Positions 1 to 7,614 of a stretch of 64,000 nucleotides of DNA are shown piece by piece. The translations under genes and the position numbers were made by a program. Origin of the DNA: Acinetobacter geminorum (lineage in GTDB: Bacteria; Pseudomonadota; Gammaproteobacteria; Pseudomonadales; Moraxellaceae); the NCBI RefSeq assembly GCF_013009345.1, contig NZ_JABELE010000001.1, positions 186,001-250,000 of the forward strand, read 5' to 3'. Under the pieces are notes generated by a model. That model saw nothing but the letters and a program-made list of their open reading frames with translations, searched no databases and had not been told where the DNA came from. Every line of letters begins with the position of its first letter. Positions within the stretch are counted from its first letter, which is position 1.

Positions 1-227
1 TTCGTAATTTAGATCGTGCTGTAAGTGAAGCTGAAGTTTTAGAGTTGTTTAAGGCATATGGTAAAGTTGATACATGTGTTCTTGTGACTGATAAAGACAC
101 AGGTAAATCGAAAGGCTTTGGTTTTGTTGAAATGCCGAATCCACGTGAAGCGATTAAGGCAATTAAAGGCTTAAATATGCTTAAAGTTAAAGGCTATGGA
201 ATTCGAGTTAAAGCAGCCGAAGAATAA
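1..227 (+). CDS. RRM-type RNA-binding protein (5' end outside window)
   Basis: The reading frame is already open at the left edge (first full codon at base 3), so the start lies outside the window and the TTG at 45 is not the start. The visible 74 residues are the second half of an RNA recognition motif: an RNP1-like segment KGFGFVEM about 35 residues before the stop, preceded by a helix containing AEVLELFKAYG and followed by a helix and a last strand ending IRVKAAEE. Small single-RRM proteins of this type bind single-stranded RNA, and some are cold-induced; the target here is unknown. The next gene starts 9 bases after the stop, so the two are probably co-transcribed. Confidence 0.85.
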   Translation, partial: RNLDRAVSEAEVLELFKAYGKVDTCVLVTDKDTGKSKGFGFVEMPNPREAIKAIKGLNMLKVKGYGIRVKAAEE

Positions 228-236
228 GTTTTTCTG

Positions 237-599
237 ATGAAAAGACAATTTTTAGCTCTCTCGATTGTAACGCCCAATGGTACTCGTATTGCTGAAGGTA
301 TCAAAACACTTGAAGTGCGTTCATGGGTGCCTACGCAGTTACCAGTGAAAGATCTATTAATTGTCGAAAACCAGAACTTTCTGATTAAAGATACTGATGA
401 AGAGGAAGGAGTTGCTGTCGCTTTAGTTGATGTCGACTCTATTCATGCTTGGCGAAATGACGAGGTCAATTTAGCCTGTGCATCTGCTTGGAGTGAAGGC
501 TATTTTGCTTGGGTCTTAAGTAATGTTCGTCCTATAAAACAGCCAGTGAAAATTTTAGCTAAACATAAAATTTATCAAGTTGAGCTGGATTTACCATAA
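237..599 (+). CDS. ASCH domain protein
   Basis: A 120-residue protein that looks like a stand-alone ASCH domain, a beta-barrel fold related to PUA and associated with RNA or modified nucleotides. The family-like N-terminal pattern is present: a strand (LALSIVTP), then GIKTLEVRSW near residues 22-30, where the E-x-R-S/T-W motif forms the ligand pocket, then a strand DLLIVEN. The middle is acidic (DTDEEEG). It starts 9 bases after the RRM gene, so it may share its transcript. No strong ribosome-binding site is visible, which fits translational coupling. The ASCH call is by eye; the biochemical role is unknown. Confidence 0.7.
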   Translation: MKRQFLALSIVTPNGTRIAEGIKTLEVRSWVPTQLPVKDLLIVENQNFLIKDTDEEEGVAVALVDVDSIHAWRNDEVNLACASAWSEGYFAWVLSNVRPIKQPVKILAKHKIYQVELDLP

Positions 600-679
600 A
601 TAACGTTGATTTTATCAATGGAGTCGTTAAGCTAAGAATAGCTATTGCAATGGCGATTTTAGAACAGGAAAGTTTAGTT

Positions 680-1183
680 ATGTCACGTGTTGCTCGTTAT
701 CATGCCGATCGTACCAATCAGAAGCTCTATTTTGCACGTCTAGCGTGTCAACAGGCAGAGCAGACCGATCATGTGCAGCAGGTACAAGCTTACCGTGAAG
801 CAGCTGTATTTCATTTACATGGCGCAATGTTAGCGTTCTTACAAGAATTGGTACGTTATTACCGTTTAAATGATTTGCAACCCACCTTAAAATCTATAGA
901 GGAACATATGGCTGCAAAAGGGCAGGTTTCTCCTGAAGTGTCCGTTTTGCAGCAATTGGCAAAAGATGGTTTTGTTGCAGAGTTAAAACGAGCTTATCGT
1001 ATGTGCCAATACGCCCCAGAACCCAAAGAACCGACTCCAGAAGAAGAAACTTCTTCTAACCTCATTATTAAAGTGACACAAGGGCCTCAGTCTTGGTTGC
1101 CAGATGTTAAAATCTTGCGTGAATGGCACCGAGAATTAAGTCATTTAATTGATGGTTTTCGTAACGAAATGGTCGAGTTCTAA
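680..1183 (+). CDS. Conserved hypothetical protein, DUF6586-like
   Basis: A 167-residue soluble, mostly helical protein with no signal peptide. The N-terminal pattern (SRVARYHADRTNQKLYFARL) recalls the gammaproteobacterial DUF6586 family, whose function is unknown. I chose the ATG at 680 because AGGAAA lies about 9 bases upstream; an in-frame ATG at 650 would add ten residues but has no good Shine-Dalgarno. The second half contains a short Pro/Glu-rich linker (EPKEPTPEEE near residue 115) followed by a segment with conserved-looking tryptophans (SWLPD, EWHREL). No enzyme motif is recognised. It lies between the ASCH gene and another small gene on the same strand. Confidence 0.7.
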   Translation: MSRVARYHADRTNQKLYFARLACQQAEQTDHVQQVQAYREAAVFHLHGAMLAFLQELVRYYRLNDLQPTLKSIEEHMAAKGQVSPEVSVLQQLAKDGFVAELKRAYRMCQYAPEPKEPTPEEETSSNLIIKVTQGPQSWLPDVKILREWHRELSHLIDGFRNEMVEF

Positions 1184-1295
1184 AATTAAACTGCCTAGAT
1201 GCTTGAAATTTAGACTAGGTGTGCCTATATAAATAAGACAAGAGATGCAAAGTGCAAGGGTGCTTTGCCACCATGTTGAAACATGGAGGAAGTAT

Positions 1296-1574
1296 ATGTC
1301 TATACAGCAATTGAAAGAGTTATTTGGAAATCAAGAAGCAGTGTTGGAATTAGTTCAACTCGAAGGTGGTGAACTCGCCTTGCGTAATGCAGGTTCTGAG
1401 AATGAACCCTTGGTTAAAATTCAATTTAGCGATGAAGTCAAAGCAATCTTGGGTGAGCAGACTCCAGTTGTTGCTCAGCATATGATTCAGGCTGCATTGT
1501 TTGGACTGCTGGAAAAGCAGGTAAACGAGTGGCAGGCTGAGGTATTAGACGAACAGCCTAAATTCTTGAGTTAA
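1296..1574 (+). CDS. Small conserved hypothetical protein
   Basis: A 92-residue acidic soluble protein. The ATG at 1296 is preceded by a strong GGAGGAAG site at 1285-1292; the longer in-frame reading from 1245 would add 17 residues without a comparable site. There is no signal peptide, membrane segment or recognised motif. The sequence suggests two short strands (AVLELVQLEGGELALRN) followed by an alpha-helical second half (VVAQHMIQAALFGLLEKQ). It is the last gene of the left-hand plus-strand run and is followed at once by a strong hairpin terminator. Function unknown. Confidence 0.7.
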   Translation: MSIQQLKELFGNQEAVLELVQLEGGELALRNAGSENEPLVKIQFSDEVKAILGEQTPVVAQHMIQAALFGLLEKQVNEWQAEVLDEQPKFLS

Positions 1575-1602
1575 AAAAAGCGTACTCTTGAGTACGCTTT
1601 TT
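1575..1602. terminator. Bidirectional terminator between convergent genes
   Basis: A perfect 12-bp stem (AAAAAGCGTACT, loop CTTG, AGTACGCTTTTT) lies between the small hypothetical gene and the antiporter gene, which converge here. It has an A-run on one side and a T-run on the other, so it can stop transcription in both directions. Confidence 0.85.
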
Positions 1603-1610
1603 ATATGGAG

Positions 1611-3320
1611 TTAATGAACCGTTGACTGATGAGCAAGCTCGATCTGATTTAAGATGTGGTGGCTCATATTCTTTGCCATTTCTTCTTTTGCATAGAACAC
1701 CTCTCCAATATTTTCGTCACGGATAACCGCTGCTTCTTCTTTGCTTTCCGCGCAAATTAATACCTGAATTTGAGGATTTAATTGCTTGGCAATCGCCACA
1801 ATACGGTGAATATCTAAAATATCCATAGGTGAGATCACTAATAGTCGTGCATGCATGATATGTGCTTGAATTAAAACACTTGGTTCAGTAGCAACACCAC
1901 TCACAGCAGCAATATTTGCATTACGTAGTTTTTCTACGATTTCACGATTCTCTTCTGCAATAACGACTTTAATATTTTCATTAATTAAATTTTCAGTAAT
2001 GCGTCGTCCTACACCGCCATATCCCACAATCACGACCTGATCACGTAAGTAAGCTTGATCAACTTCATCGGGTAACATTGCTAATGGGTCACCACTACGT
2101 TCAAGCAGTCGAGCTAAGTGAGAGCGTTCACGAATCCAGCGTTGTACAGGCTCAATGGCTGAGAAGATGAAAGAGTTAAGCGTAATTGAAAATAAAGCGC
2201 CAGCTAGAATTAAATTCTGAGCTTCTAGGCTTAATAGGCTTAAAGAAACACCAAGTGTCGCCAAAATAAATGAAAACTCACCAATCTGTGCAAGGCTTGC
2301 CCCGACTGTTAAAGCTGTATTGATTGGATAGCGGAAGAATAAAACCAATGCCATTGCAGCAAGAGTCTTACCCACCATAATAATCGCGATAACAGCTAAA
2401 ATATGTAGCGGACTCTCCACAAGAATATGTGGATCAAACAGCATGCCTACAGAAACGAAAAATAAAATCGAGAAAATTTCACGTAGAGGAAGAGTTTCTT
2501 CTTCTGCACGATGGCTAAAGTCTGATTCTTTAACGACCATACCCGCAAAGAATGCGCCTAAAGCCATTGAAACCCCAAAGATGGCATAAGAGCCGTAAGC
2601 AATCGAAACAGCAGCAGCGACGACAGTCAGCGTAAATAGCTCTCTTGACCCTAACCGAGCAACGAATTGCATAATAATAGGCACAACACGCTTGCCTACA
2701 ATAAGCATAAAGGCAATAAAGCCAATCACTTTTAATAAAGTTATTCCAAGGGTTAACCAGATATTTCCGTCTGCACCTGCTGGTGCTTTTCCACCGAGTA
2801 AAACAGCTGTAGCCGGAAGAAGTACTAAAACCAGTACCATCACTAAGTCTTCGACTAACAGCCAACCCACAGCAATTTTGCCGTTAACTGAGTCTAAAAG
2901 ACCTCGGTCTCCTAATGCTTTTAATAATACAACCGTGCTCGCACACGATAGACTTAAGCCAAAAACGAGTGCAGACCCGAAACTCCATCCCCATAGCATT
3001 GAAACGCCAATACCAAGTAAGGTTGCAACAGCGATCTGTAAAATTGCGCCAGGCAAGGCAATACGACGAACTAGTAATAAGTCTTTTAATGAAAAGTGCA
3101 TCCCTACACCAAACATTAGGAACATGACCCCGAGTTCTGCAAGCTGGTTGGCAAGGTGAATGTCTGCGACGATACCAGGTGTATTTGGGCTAATAATAAT
3201 TCCGGCAATTAAATAGCCGATAAGAGGGGGGAGTCGTAATCGGGCTGCAATATAGCCAAAAATGAGGGCAACACCGAAACCAACGGCAAGTAAAATAATT
3301 AAATCTACGTCATGCGGCAC
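1611..3320 (-). CDS. ybaL: KefB/YbaL-type monovalent cation:proton antiporter
   Basis: A 569-residue inner-membrane protein of the CPA2 antiporter family. Residues about 5-390 form the hydrophobic transport domain of roughly a dozen helices; the N-terminus (GYIAARLRLPPLIGYLIAG, then LAELGVMFLMFGVGMHFS) closely follows E. coli YbaL as I recall it. A Rossmann-type RCK/TrkA-N domain begins near residue 428 (VVIVGYGGVGRR, a GxGxxG nucleotide site) and runs to the end, so transport is probably gated by NAD(H) or another ligand. Length matches YbaL (about 558). It is predicted to exchange K+ or Na+ for protons. It is a single gene facing rpmB-rpmG from downstream. The symbol is by resemblance only. 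Confidence 0.85.
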   Translation of the reverse strand: MPHDVDLIILLAVGFGVALIFGYIAARLRLPPLIGYLIAGIIISPNTPGIVADIHLANQLAELGVMFLMFGVGMHFSLKDLLLVRRIALPGAILQIAVATLLGIGVSMLWGWSFGSALVFGLSLSCASTVVLLKALGDRGLLDSVNGKIAVGWLLVEDLVMVLVLVLLPATAVLLGGKAPAGADGNIWLTLGITLLKVIGFIAFMLIVGKRVVPIIMQFVARLGSRELFTLTVVAAAVSIAYGSYAIFGVSMALGAFFAGMVVKESDFSHRAEEETLPLREIFSILFFVSVGMLFDPHILVESPLHILAVIAIIMVGKTLAAMALVLFFRYPINTALTVGASLAQIGEFSFILATLGVSLSLLSLEAQNLILAGALFSITLNSFIFSAIEPVQRWIRERSHLARLLERSGDPLAMLPDEVDQAYLRDQVVIVGYGGVGRRITENLINENIKVVIAEENREIVEKLRNANIAAVSGVATEPSVLIQAHIMHARLLVISPMDILDIHRIVAIAKQLNPQIQVLICAESKEEAAVIRDENIGEVFYAKEEMAKNMSHHILNQIELAHQSTVH

Positions 3321-3421
3321 TAAAAACTCCTTTTACGTGAGTTAGGCTAAAAACAAGCATAAAAAATGCCAAGGCGGAATGTAGAGAAAGTTTAACAAAA
3401 AGGTGGGTATAAAAAAAATGC

Positions 3422-3456
3422 AAAAAAAAACGACTTCATAAAGAAGTCGTTTTTTT
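3422..3456 (-). terminator. rpmB-rpmG terminator
   Basis: An 8-bp stem (ACGACTTC at 3430-3437, GAAGTCGT at 3443-3450) with a 5-base loop. On the minus strand it follows rpmG by about 20 bases and runs into a long T-tract (the A-run at 3422-3429). Confidence 0.85.
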
Positions 3457-3467
3457 CGAGGCTAAAA

Positions 3468-3623
3468 TTATTTGATTTTAGCTTCTTTGAAAATCACGTG
3501 TTGACGGATTTTTGGATCAAATTTTTTGATTTCCATTTTTTCCGGCATAGTACGTTTGTTTTTAGTCGTGGTATAGAAGTAACCTGTACCAGCTGAAGAA
3601 ACGAGGCGAATCTTATCACGCAT
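3468..3623 (-). CDS. rpmG: 50S ribosomal protein L33
   Basis: Encodes 51 residues beginning MRDKIRLVSSAGTGYFYTT and ending FKEAKIK, the usual length and sequence pattern of bacterial L33, a small protein of the large ribosomal subunit near the E site. The motif TGYFYTTTKNKR is the family core. The four zinc-binding cysteines of the C+ L33 paralogue are absent, so this is the zinc-independent form. The ATG on the minus strand is at 3623, 12 bases after the rpmB stop, and the two form the conserved rpmB-rpmG operon. A hairpin terminator follows directly. Confidence 0.97.
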   Translation of the reverse strand: MRDKIRLVSSAGTGYFYTTTKNKRTMPEKMEIKKFDPKIRQHVIFKEAKIK

Positions 3624-3635
3624 TGCTCAGACTCC

Positions 3636-3872
3636 TTAGATCTTTTGACCTTGAGCACGAAGGTCTGCAACAACCTTTTCGATACCCAATTTGTCAATAA
3701 TACGCATACCTTTAGTGGTTAAACGAAGACGTACAAAACGTTTTTCGCTTTCTAACCAGAAACGGTGGTGGTGCAGGTTCGGCTCGAACCGGCGCTTGGT
3801 TTTGTTGTTGGCGTGTGAGACGTTGTTACCAACGACTGGACGCTTGCCGGTAACTTGGCAAACCTTAGACAT
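3636..3872 (-). CDS. rpmB: 50S ribosomal protein L28
   Basis: Encodes 78 residues, the standard length of gammaproteobacterial L28. The N-terminus MSKVCQVTGKRPVVGNNVSH and the basic central segment (NNKTKRRFEPNLH) are diagnostic. L28 is a component of the large ribosomal subunit. It is the first gene of rpmB-rpmG, with a good sigma-70-type promoter about 85-110 bases upstream. Nothing in it is unusual. Confidence 0.97.
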   Translation of the reverse strand: MSKVCQVTGKRPVVGNNVSHANNKTKRRFEPNLHHHRFWLESEKRFVRLRLTTKGMRIIDKLGIEKVVADLRAQGQKI

Positions 3873-3955
3873 GGTGTAACTCCATTGATTCAGCCAACAG
3901 CAAATCTGTGGCCAGTCATACTAAATGTAAACGGATGAATTCATTCAAGGGGCGT

Positions 3956-3984
3956 TTTATACCAAAAATACGATTAAAAGACAA
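3956..3984 (-). promoter_or_regulatory. Predicted sigma-70 promoter of rpmB-rpmG
   Basis: On the minus strand, TTGTCT (3984-3979) and TATAAA (3961-3956) are separated by 17 bases, a near-ideal arrangement. The predicted start leaves a leader of about 75 bases before the rpmB ATG at 3872. Confidence 0.6.
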
Positions 3985-3995
3985 GCGAAATTGGT

Positions 3996-4032
3996 AAAAA
4001 CGAGGCATGATTTAGTATAACAGATCATGCCT
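3996..4032 (-). terminator. Terminator of the aldehyde dehydrogenase gene
   Basis: A 9-bp stem, AGGCATGAT (4003-4011) with ATCATGCCT (4024-4032), lies just after the stop at 4040 on the minus strand and is followed on that strand by a short T-run (rc of 3996-4000). Confidence 0.7.
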
Positions 4033-4039
4033 TGATCAG

Positions 4040-5488
4040 TTAGCGCAACAAGGTTTTCGAAATGAAACGATGAATCGGCTTATTGAACGGTGGAAGAATG
4101 TATTTAAGGCTATAAAGTTTTGGATTTGACATCACCGAACGCTCATGAGAAAGGCTAAAAAAGCCCTCTGGTCCGTGATATTTACCCATACCTGATGCGC
4201 CAATTCCGCCAAACGGTAAATCATCTTGTGCAACATGGGTAATCACCATGTTAATTCCGAAATGCCCTGAATGGGTGTGCTGTGCAATATAGTCAGCACG
4301 CGCTTGATCATAATCAAAATAATACATCGCTAGAGGACGTGGACGACTATTAATGAATTCGATGACTTCTTCTATTTGGTCATATTCTAAAATCGGTAGA
4401 ATAGGCCCGAAGATTTCATTTTGCATAATATCCATTGCGGTCGTCACCCCAGTGACTAAAGTTGGCGCAATTTTACGGACATCATCTAAAATTTCATTTT
4501 GCGGATTAATTTCAACAATACGTGCACCTTGATCACGGGCATTTTCAAGATAACCCTGAATGCGGTTGTACTGTTTATCATTAATAATAGAGGTGTAGTC
4601 TTGGTTGTTGCGGAAATGAGGATACATTCCAGCCACAATCAATTTAAAGTTTTCGATGAACTCGGCAGTTTTGCCTCGTGGTAAGAAAATATGATCTGGC
4701 GCAACACAAGTTTGTCCTGCATTCCATAATTTACCTACAGCAATACGCTGGGCAACATCTTTCATGTCCATTGACGCATGTACTAGGGCAGGAGATTTTC
4801 CGCCTAACTCAAGAATAACTGGAACTAGATTTTGAGCTGCGGCTGCCATCACTGTTTTACCAACAGAAGTTGAGCCTGTGAAAATCATTTTGTCAAAAGG
4901 CAAATGACTAAACGCATCTGAAATAACGCCACCACCATTTACCACAGCAACTAATTCTTGTGGGAATGCTTCTGCTAATGCACTTTCAAGGACACGTCCA
5001 AAATTTGGAGAGGCACTAGAAATTTTGATCATGGCATGGTTGCCCGCAGCTAGTGCACAGATCAGAGGTCCAACCGAAAGTAATAATGGGTAATTCCATG
5101 GTGTAATAATACCAATTACACCCATAGGCTGATATTGTACCCAACCTTTTGCTGGCTGATGTAATACACTGATATGGCGTTTTGAAGGTTTCATCCACGC
5201 AGTCAGATGCTTACTGTAATATTTGATTTGTTCCAAACTAGTGAGTAGCTCACCAATTTTTGTTTCCATAATTGCACGATTGCCGTAATCAAGGTTAATT
5301 GCTTCGGCAATCTGATCTTGATATTTTACCAAGACTCTTTTAAGACGAGCTAAACGATCAATACGCTCTTTAGCAGTGGGTACCGGATGACGTAAATAAG
5401 CAAGCTTTTGTTGTTCAAGCAAGTCATGTAAATGCTTTACATCATAAGGAAGCTGAGTCTCTGGATTTGTTTTTGTTTGACTGTTCAT
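4040..5488 (-). CDS. calB: Coniferyl aldehyde dehydrogenase-like ALDH
   Basis: A 482-residue NAD(P)-dependent aldehyde dehydrogenase. The N-terminus (LLEQQKLAYLRHPVPTAKERIDRL) and the overall length match the coniferyl aldehyde dehydrogenase (CalB) group, which oxidises coniferyl and related aldehydes; long-chain aldehydes are an alternative. Visible motifs are ITPWNYPL, the cofactor-binding FTGSTSVGK, the active-site glutamate in ELGGKSP and the catalytic Cys261 in GQTCVAP. The C-terminus (IHRFISKTLLR) is basic and amphipathic, as in membrane-associated fatty aldehyde dehydrogenases. It is divergent from a TetR gene with a palindrome in between, suggesting repression by that regulator. Confidence 0.85.
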   Translation of the reverse strand: MNSQTKTNPETQLPYDVKHLHDLLEQQKLAYLRHPVPTAKERIDRLARLKRVLVKYQDQIAEAINLDYGNRAIMETKIGELLTSLEQIKYYSKHLTAWMKPSKRHISVLHQPAKGWVQYQPMGVIGIITPWNYPLLLSVGPLICALAAGNHAMIKISSASPNFGRVLESALAEAFPQELVAVVNGGGVISDAFSHLPFDKMIFTGSTSVGKTVMAAAAQNLVPVILELGGKSPALVHASMDMKDVAQRIAVGKLWNAGQTCVAPDHIFLPRGKTAEFIENFKLIVAGMYPHFRNNQDYTSIINDKQYNRIQGYLENARDQGARIVEINPQNEILDDVRKIAPTLVTGVTTAMDIMQNEIFGPILPILEYDQIEEVIEFINSRPRPLAMYYFDYDQARADYIAQHTHSGHFGINMVITHVAQDDLPFGGIGASGMGKYHGPEGFFSLSHERSVMSNPKLYSLKYILPPFNKPIHRFISKTLLR

Positions 5489-5522
5489 CGGTACTTACCA
5501 AATATACTGATATACTTATTTT

Positions 5523-5540
5523 TTAGAGTAAATACTCTAA
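5523..5540. promoter_or_regulatory. Palindromic candidate operator between calB-like and tetR-like genes
   Basis: TTAGAGTA-AA-TACTCTAA is a perfect inverted repeat with 8-base arms and a 2-base spacer, placed 35 bases upstream of the dehydrogenase start and 60 bases upstream of the regulator start. Its size and position suit a TetR-family dimer controlling both promoters. Binding is inferred. Confidence 0.5.
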
Positions 5541-5600
5541 ATAGTCAAGTCAGTTTATGTGTTTAAGTCTTAACCATGTGAATTATTAAAGGTTATTAAA

Positions 5601-6293
5601 ATGTCTCTACCTAAAGCTCTGAAGACAAAAGACCGGATTTTACAAATCAGTTTGCAGCTTTTTAACGAGCGAGGTGAACGGTCGGTTACAACCAATCATA
5701 TTGCTGCAGAGTTAGGTATTAGTCCGGGAAACTTGTATTATCATTTTCGGAATAAGCATGAAATCATTAAAGAGTTAATGTACCAATATCAGGTTGAGAC
5801 TTTAGACATGCTTTCTTTACCTGAAGACAGGCCATTAACGACCAATGATAAAATCAGCTATTTTCAAGTGTTAAGCGGTCAACTATGGAGTTATCGTTTT
5901 ATTCATCGCGATGTGTATCATTTAGTTGAAAGTAACGAAGACTTTAAAAAGATTTATCCACGGTTTGCTGGACAGGTCATGCAGCAGGGGCAAAAGATTT
6001 ATCAAGCCTTTGTCGATGCAGGTCTTATGAAAATGACGCCGTCTGAAATTGAAGCACTCATTATTAACTTGTGGATTGTATTAACAAACTGGACAAACTT
6101 TTTATATATGTCTGGTCACATTAGTGACAATAACCACTTAGAAGAAAAATGGGTTTGGCAGGCATTACGTCAAATGGTTTTCCTTGAAGGTCCTTATCTG
6201 ATGGGAGAAAGCCGAGCAACTTATGAGCAGTTGCTTGAGTCACTGGGACCTTCTGATCTATTCGCCAGCTTATCGTCGTTAAAAGATGAATAG
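5601..6293 (+). CDS. TetR/AcrR family transcriptional regulator
   Basis: A 230-residue regulator. Residues about 10-55 are a typical TetR helix-turn-helix: RILQISLQLFNERG, then TTNHIAAELGISPGNLYYHFRNKHEI, where LYYHFRNK is the recognition-helix signature. The remaining ~170 residues are the helical ligand-binding and dimerisation domain, without a recognised ligand motif. It is divergent from the aldehyde dehydrogenase gene with a shared 113-base intergenic region that holds a palindrome, so it most likely represses that gene and itself. The inducer could be the aldehyde substrate or an acyl-CoA; this is inference. Confidence 0.9.
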   Translation: MSLPKALKTKDRILQISLQLFNERGERSVTTNHIAAELGISPGNLYYHFRNKHEIIKELMYQYQVETLDMLSLPEDRPLTTNDKISYFQVLSGQLWSYRFIHRDVYHLVESNEDFKKIYPRFAGQVMQQGQKIYQAFVDAGLMKMTPSEIEALIINLWIVLTNWTNFLYMSGHISDNNHLEEKWVWQALRQMVFLEGPYLMGESRATYEQLLESLGPSDLFASLSSLKDE

Positions 6294-6367
6294 TTGTGCT
6301 TGTTTATTTAGAGCGCTAGAATACTCGGCTTATTAAAAAATTGACTCAATTAAGTGATATTAACCAA

Positions 6368-7231
6368 ATGAATATGACCACTGCCAATACAGCCCGTTTA
6401 CTGATTACTTGTGAAGACAAGCCTGGGATCGTACAGGCTGTATCGAGCTTTTTGTACCACCAAGGTGCAAACATTACCGCGCTTGACCAGTATGCGACGG
6501 AAGCTCAGGGCGGACGTTATTTCATGCGTGTTGAATTTGAACTTGACCATTTACAGTCGCGTAAAGATGCATTAATTCAAACATTTGCTGCGAACGTTGC
6601 TGAGCGTTATGGCATGCAATGGCGTCTGGCTTTCGTAAACGAAATTAAAAAGGTTGGTATTTTAGTTTCTAAAGTCGACCATGCTTTACTTGAGTTATTA
6701 TGGCGTCATGCACGTGGGTCGTTACCTTGTGAAATTACGCATGTAATTTCTAACCATGAAGATTTACGTGAATCCGTTGAGAACTTCGGTATTCCATTTA
6801 CTGTAATTAAAGTAACAAAAGACAATAAAGCTGAAGCTTATGCACAAATTGATGAAATGATGCAAGGCAATGACTTATTGGTTCTTGCACGTTACATGCA
6901 GATTTTAAGCGAAGATTTTGTTGCGAAATGGGAAATGAAAATCATCAATATTCACCATTCTTTCTTGCCAGCTTTCGTGGGTGCTAACCCATACAAGCAA
7001 GCTTATGAAAAAGGTGTGAAGTTAATTGGTGCGACAGCTCATTATGTGACTGCTGATCTAGACCAAGGCCCAATTATTGAGCAAGACGTTGAGCGTGTAA
7101 GCCATGACTATAATGTTGAGCAACTTCGTGAGCTAGGTGAAGATGTAGAGCGTAATGTATTGGCACGTGCAGTAAAATGGCATTTGGAAGACCGTATCAT
7201 TGTTGATGGCAACAAGACGGTTGTTTTTTAA
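6368..7231 (+). CDS. purU: Formyltetrahydrofolate deformylase
   Basis: Hydrolyses 10-formyl-tetrahydrofolate to formate and tetrahydrofolate, balancing one-carbon pools and feeding formate to PurT. About 287 residues: an N-terminal ACT domain (RLLITCEDKPGIVQAVSSFL) then a formyl-transferase fold with NIHHSFLPAFVGANPY, whose His is catalytic, and TAHYVTADLDQGPII; the Asp in the latter completes the active site. The start is uncertain: ATGs lie at 6368 and 6374, and an upstream TTG at 6341 is in frame, but none has a strong Shine-Dalgarno. It is a single gene followed by a hairpin terminator. Confidence 0.93.
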   Translation: MNMTTANTARLLITCEDKPGIVQAVSSFLYHQGANITALDQYATEAQGGRYFMRVEFELDHLQSRKDALIQTFAANVAERYGMQWRLAFVNEIKKVGILVSKVDHALLELLWRHARGSLPCEITHVISNHEDLRESVENFGIPFTVIKVTKDNKAEAYAQIDEMMQGNDLLVLARYMQILSEDFVAKWEMKIINIHHSFLPAFVGANPYKQAYEKGVKLIGATAHYVTADLDQGPIIEQDVERVSHDYNVEQLRELGEDVERNVLARAVKWHLEDRIIVDGNKTVVF

Positions 7232-7250
7232 ATAACGCTTATTTAAAAAA

Positions 7251-7277
7251 AAAAGCACGCTTCATGCGTGTTTTTTT
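7251..7277 (+). terminator. purU terminator
   Basis: CACGC-TTCAT-GCGTG followed by seven T residues, extended at the base by A-T pairs, 20 bases after the purU stop. Confidence 0.8.
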
Positions 7278-7614
7278 ATATCAAAAAAAATATTGAAATG
7301 ATATAACGTAACAATGATGAATGAGTTTATGTTAGGATTTGATCTCTTCATAGTGAAATTAGCCTAGCTATATAAGTTAGATTAAACACTTTGTGAACAA
7401 GAGATACTCGTTCATGTAACTATGAGAAAACAAAAGCAAAGACACTTAACTGATACAAAGTAGGGATCTTGAGCAAATGTTTTTCTCAAAAAATAGTTGC
7501 AAATGAAAACACTTCTCATTTATTATTGTGGCACTTTATTGTTCTATCCGATGTTTGAAATCGTTTCTACAAATAGAAATCTGAAATCATCATCCATTAG
7601 GTAATTAGATTCTT
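7278..7614 (+). other. 337-base intergenic region upstream of tonB
   Basis: No convincing ORF. Its left edge is the purU terminator. AT-rich, with one clear feature, the Fur-like inverted repeat at 7501-7521. The 230 bases before that repeat show nothing I can assign; a promoter for tonB is expected between 7480 and 7580. Confidence 0.5.
7501..7521. promoter_or_regulatory. Fur-box-like site upstream of tonB
   Basis: The sequence AAATGA-AAACACTTC-TCATTT is an inverted repeat; its reverse strand (AAATGAGAAGTGTTTTCATT) resembles the Fur consensus pattern AATGAGAATnATTnTCATT at most positions. It lies 94 bases upstream of tonB, a system normally repressed by Fur-Fe2+. Confidence 0.5.

Noticed and set aside
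2692..3159. A 155-codon open frame antisense to the KefB/YbaL-type gene.
   Set aside because: Reverse-strand shadow of hydrophobic codons; no promoter, start context or recognisable domain.
3770..3795. GGTTCGGCTCGAACC word resembling a tRNA T-arm.
   Set aside because: Lies within rpmB coding sequence; no cloverleaf can be built around it.
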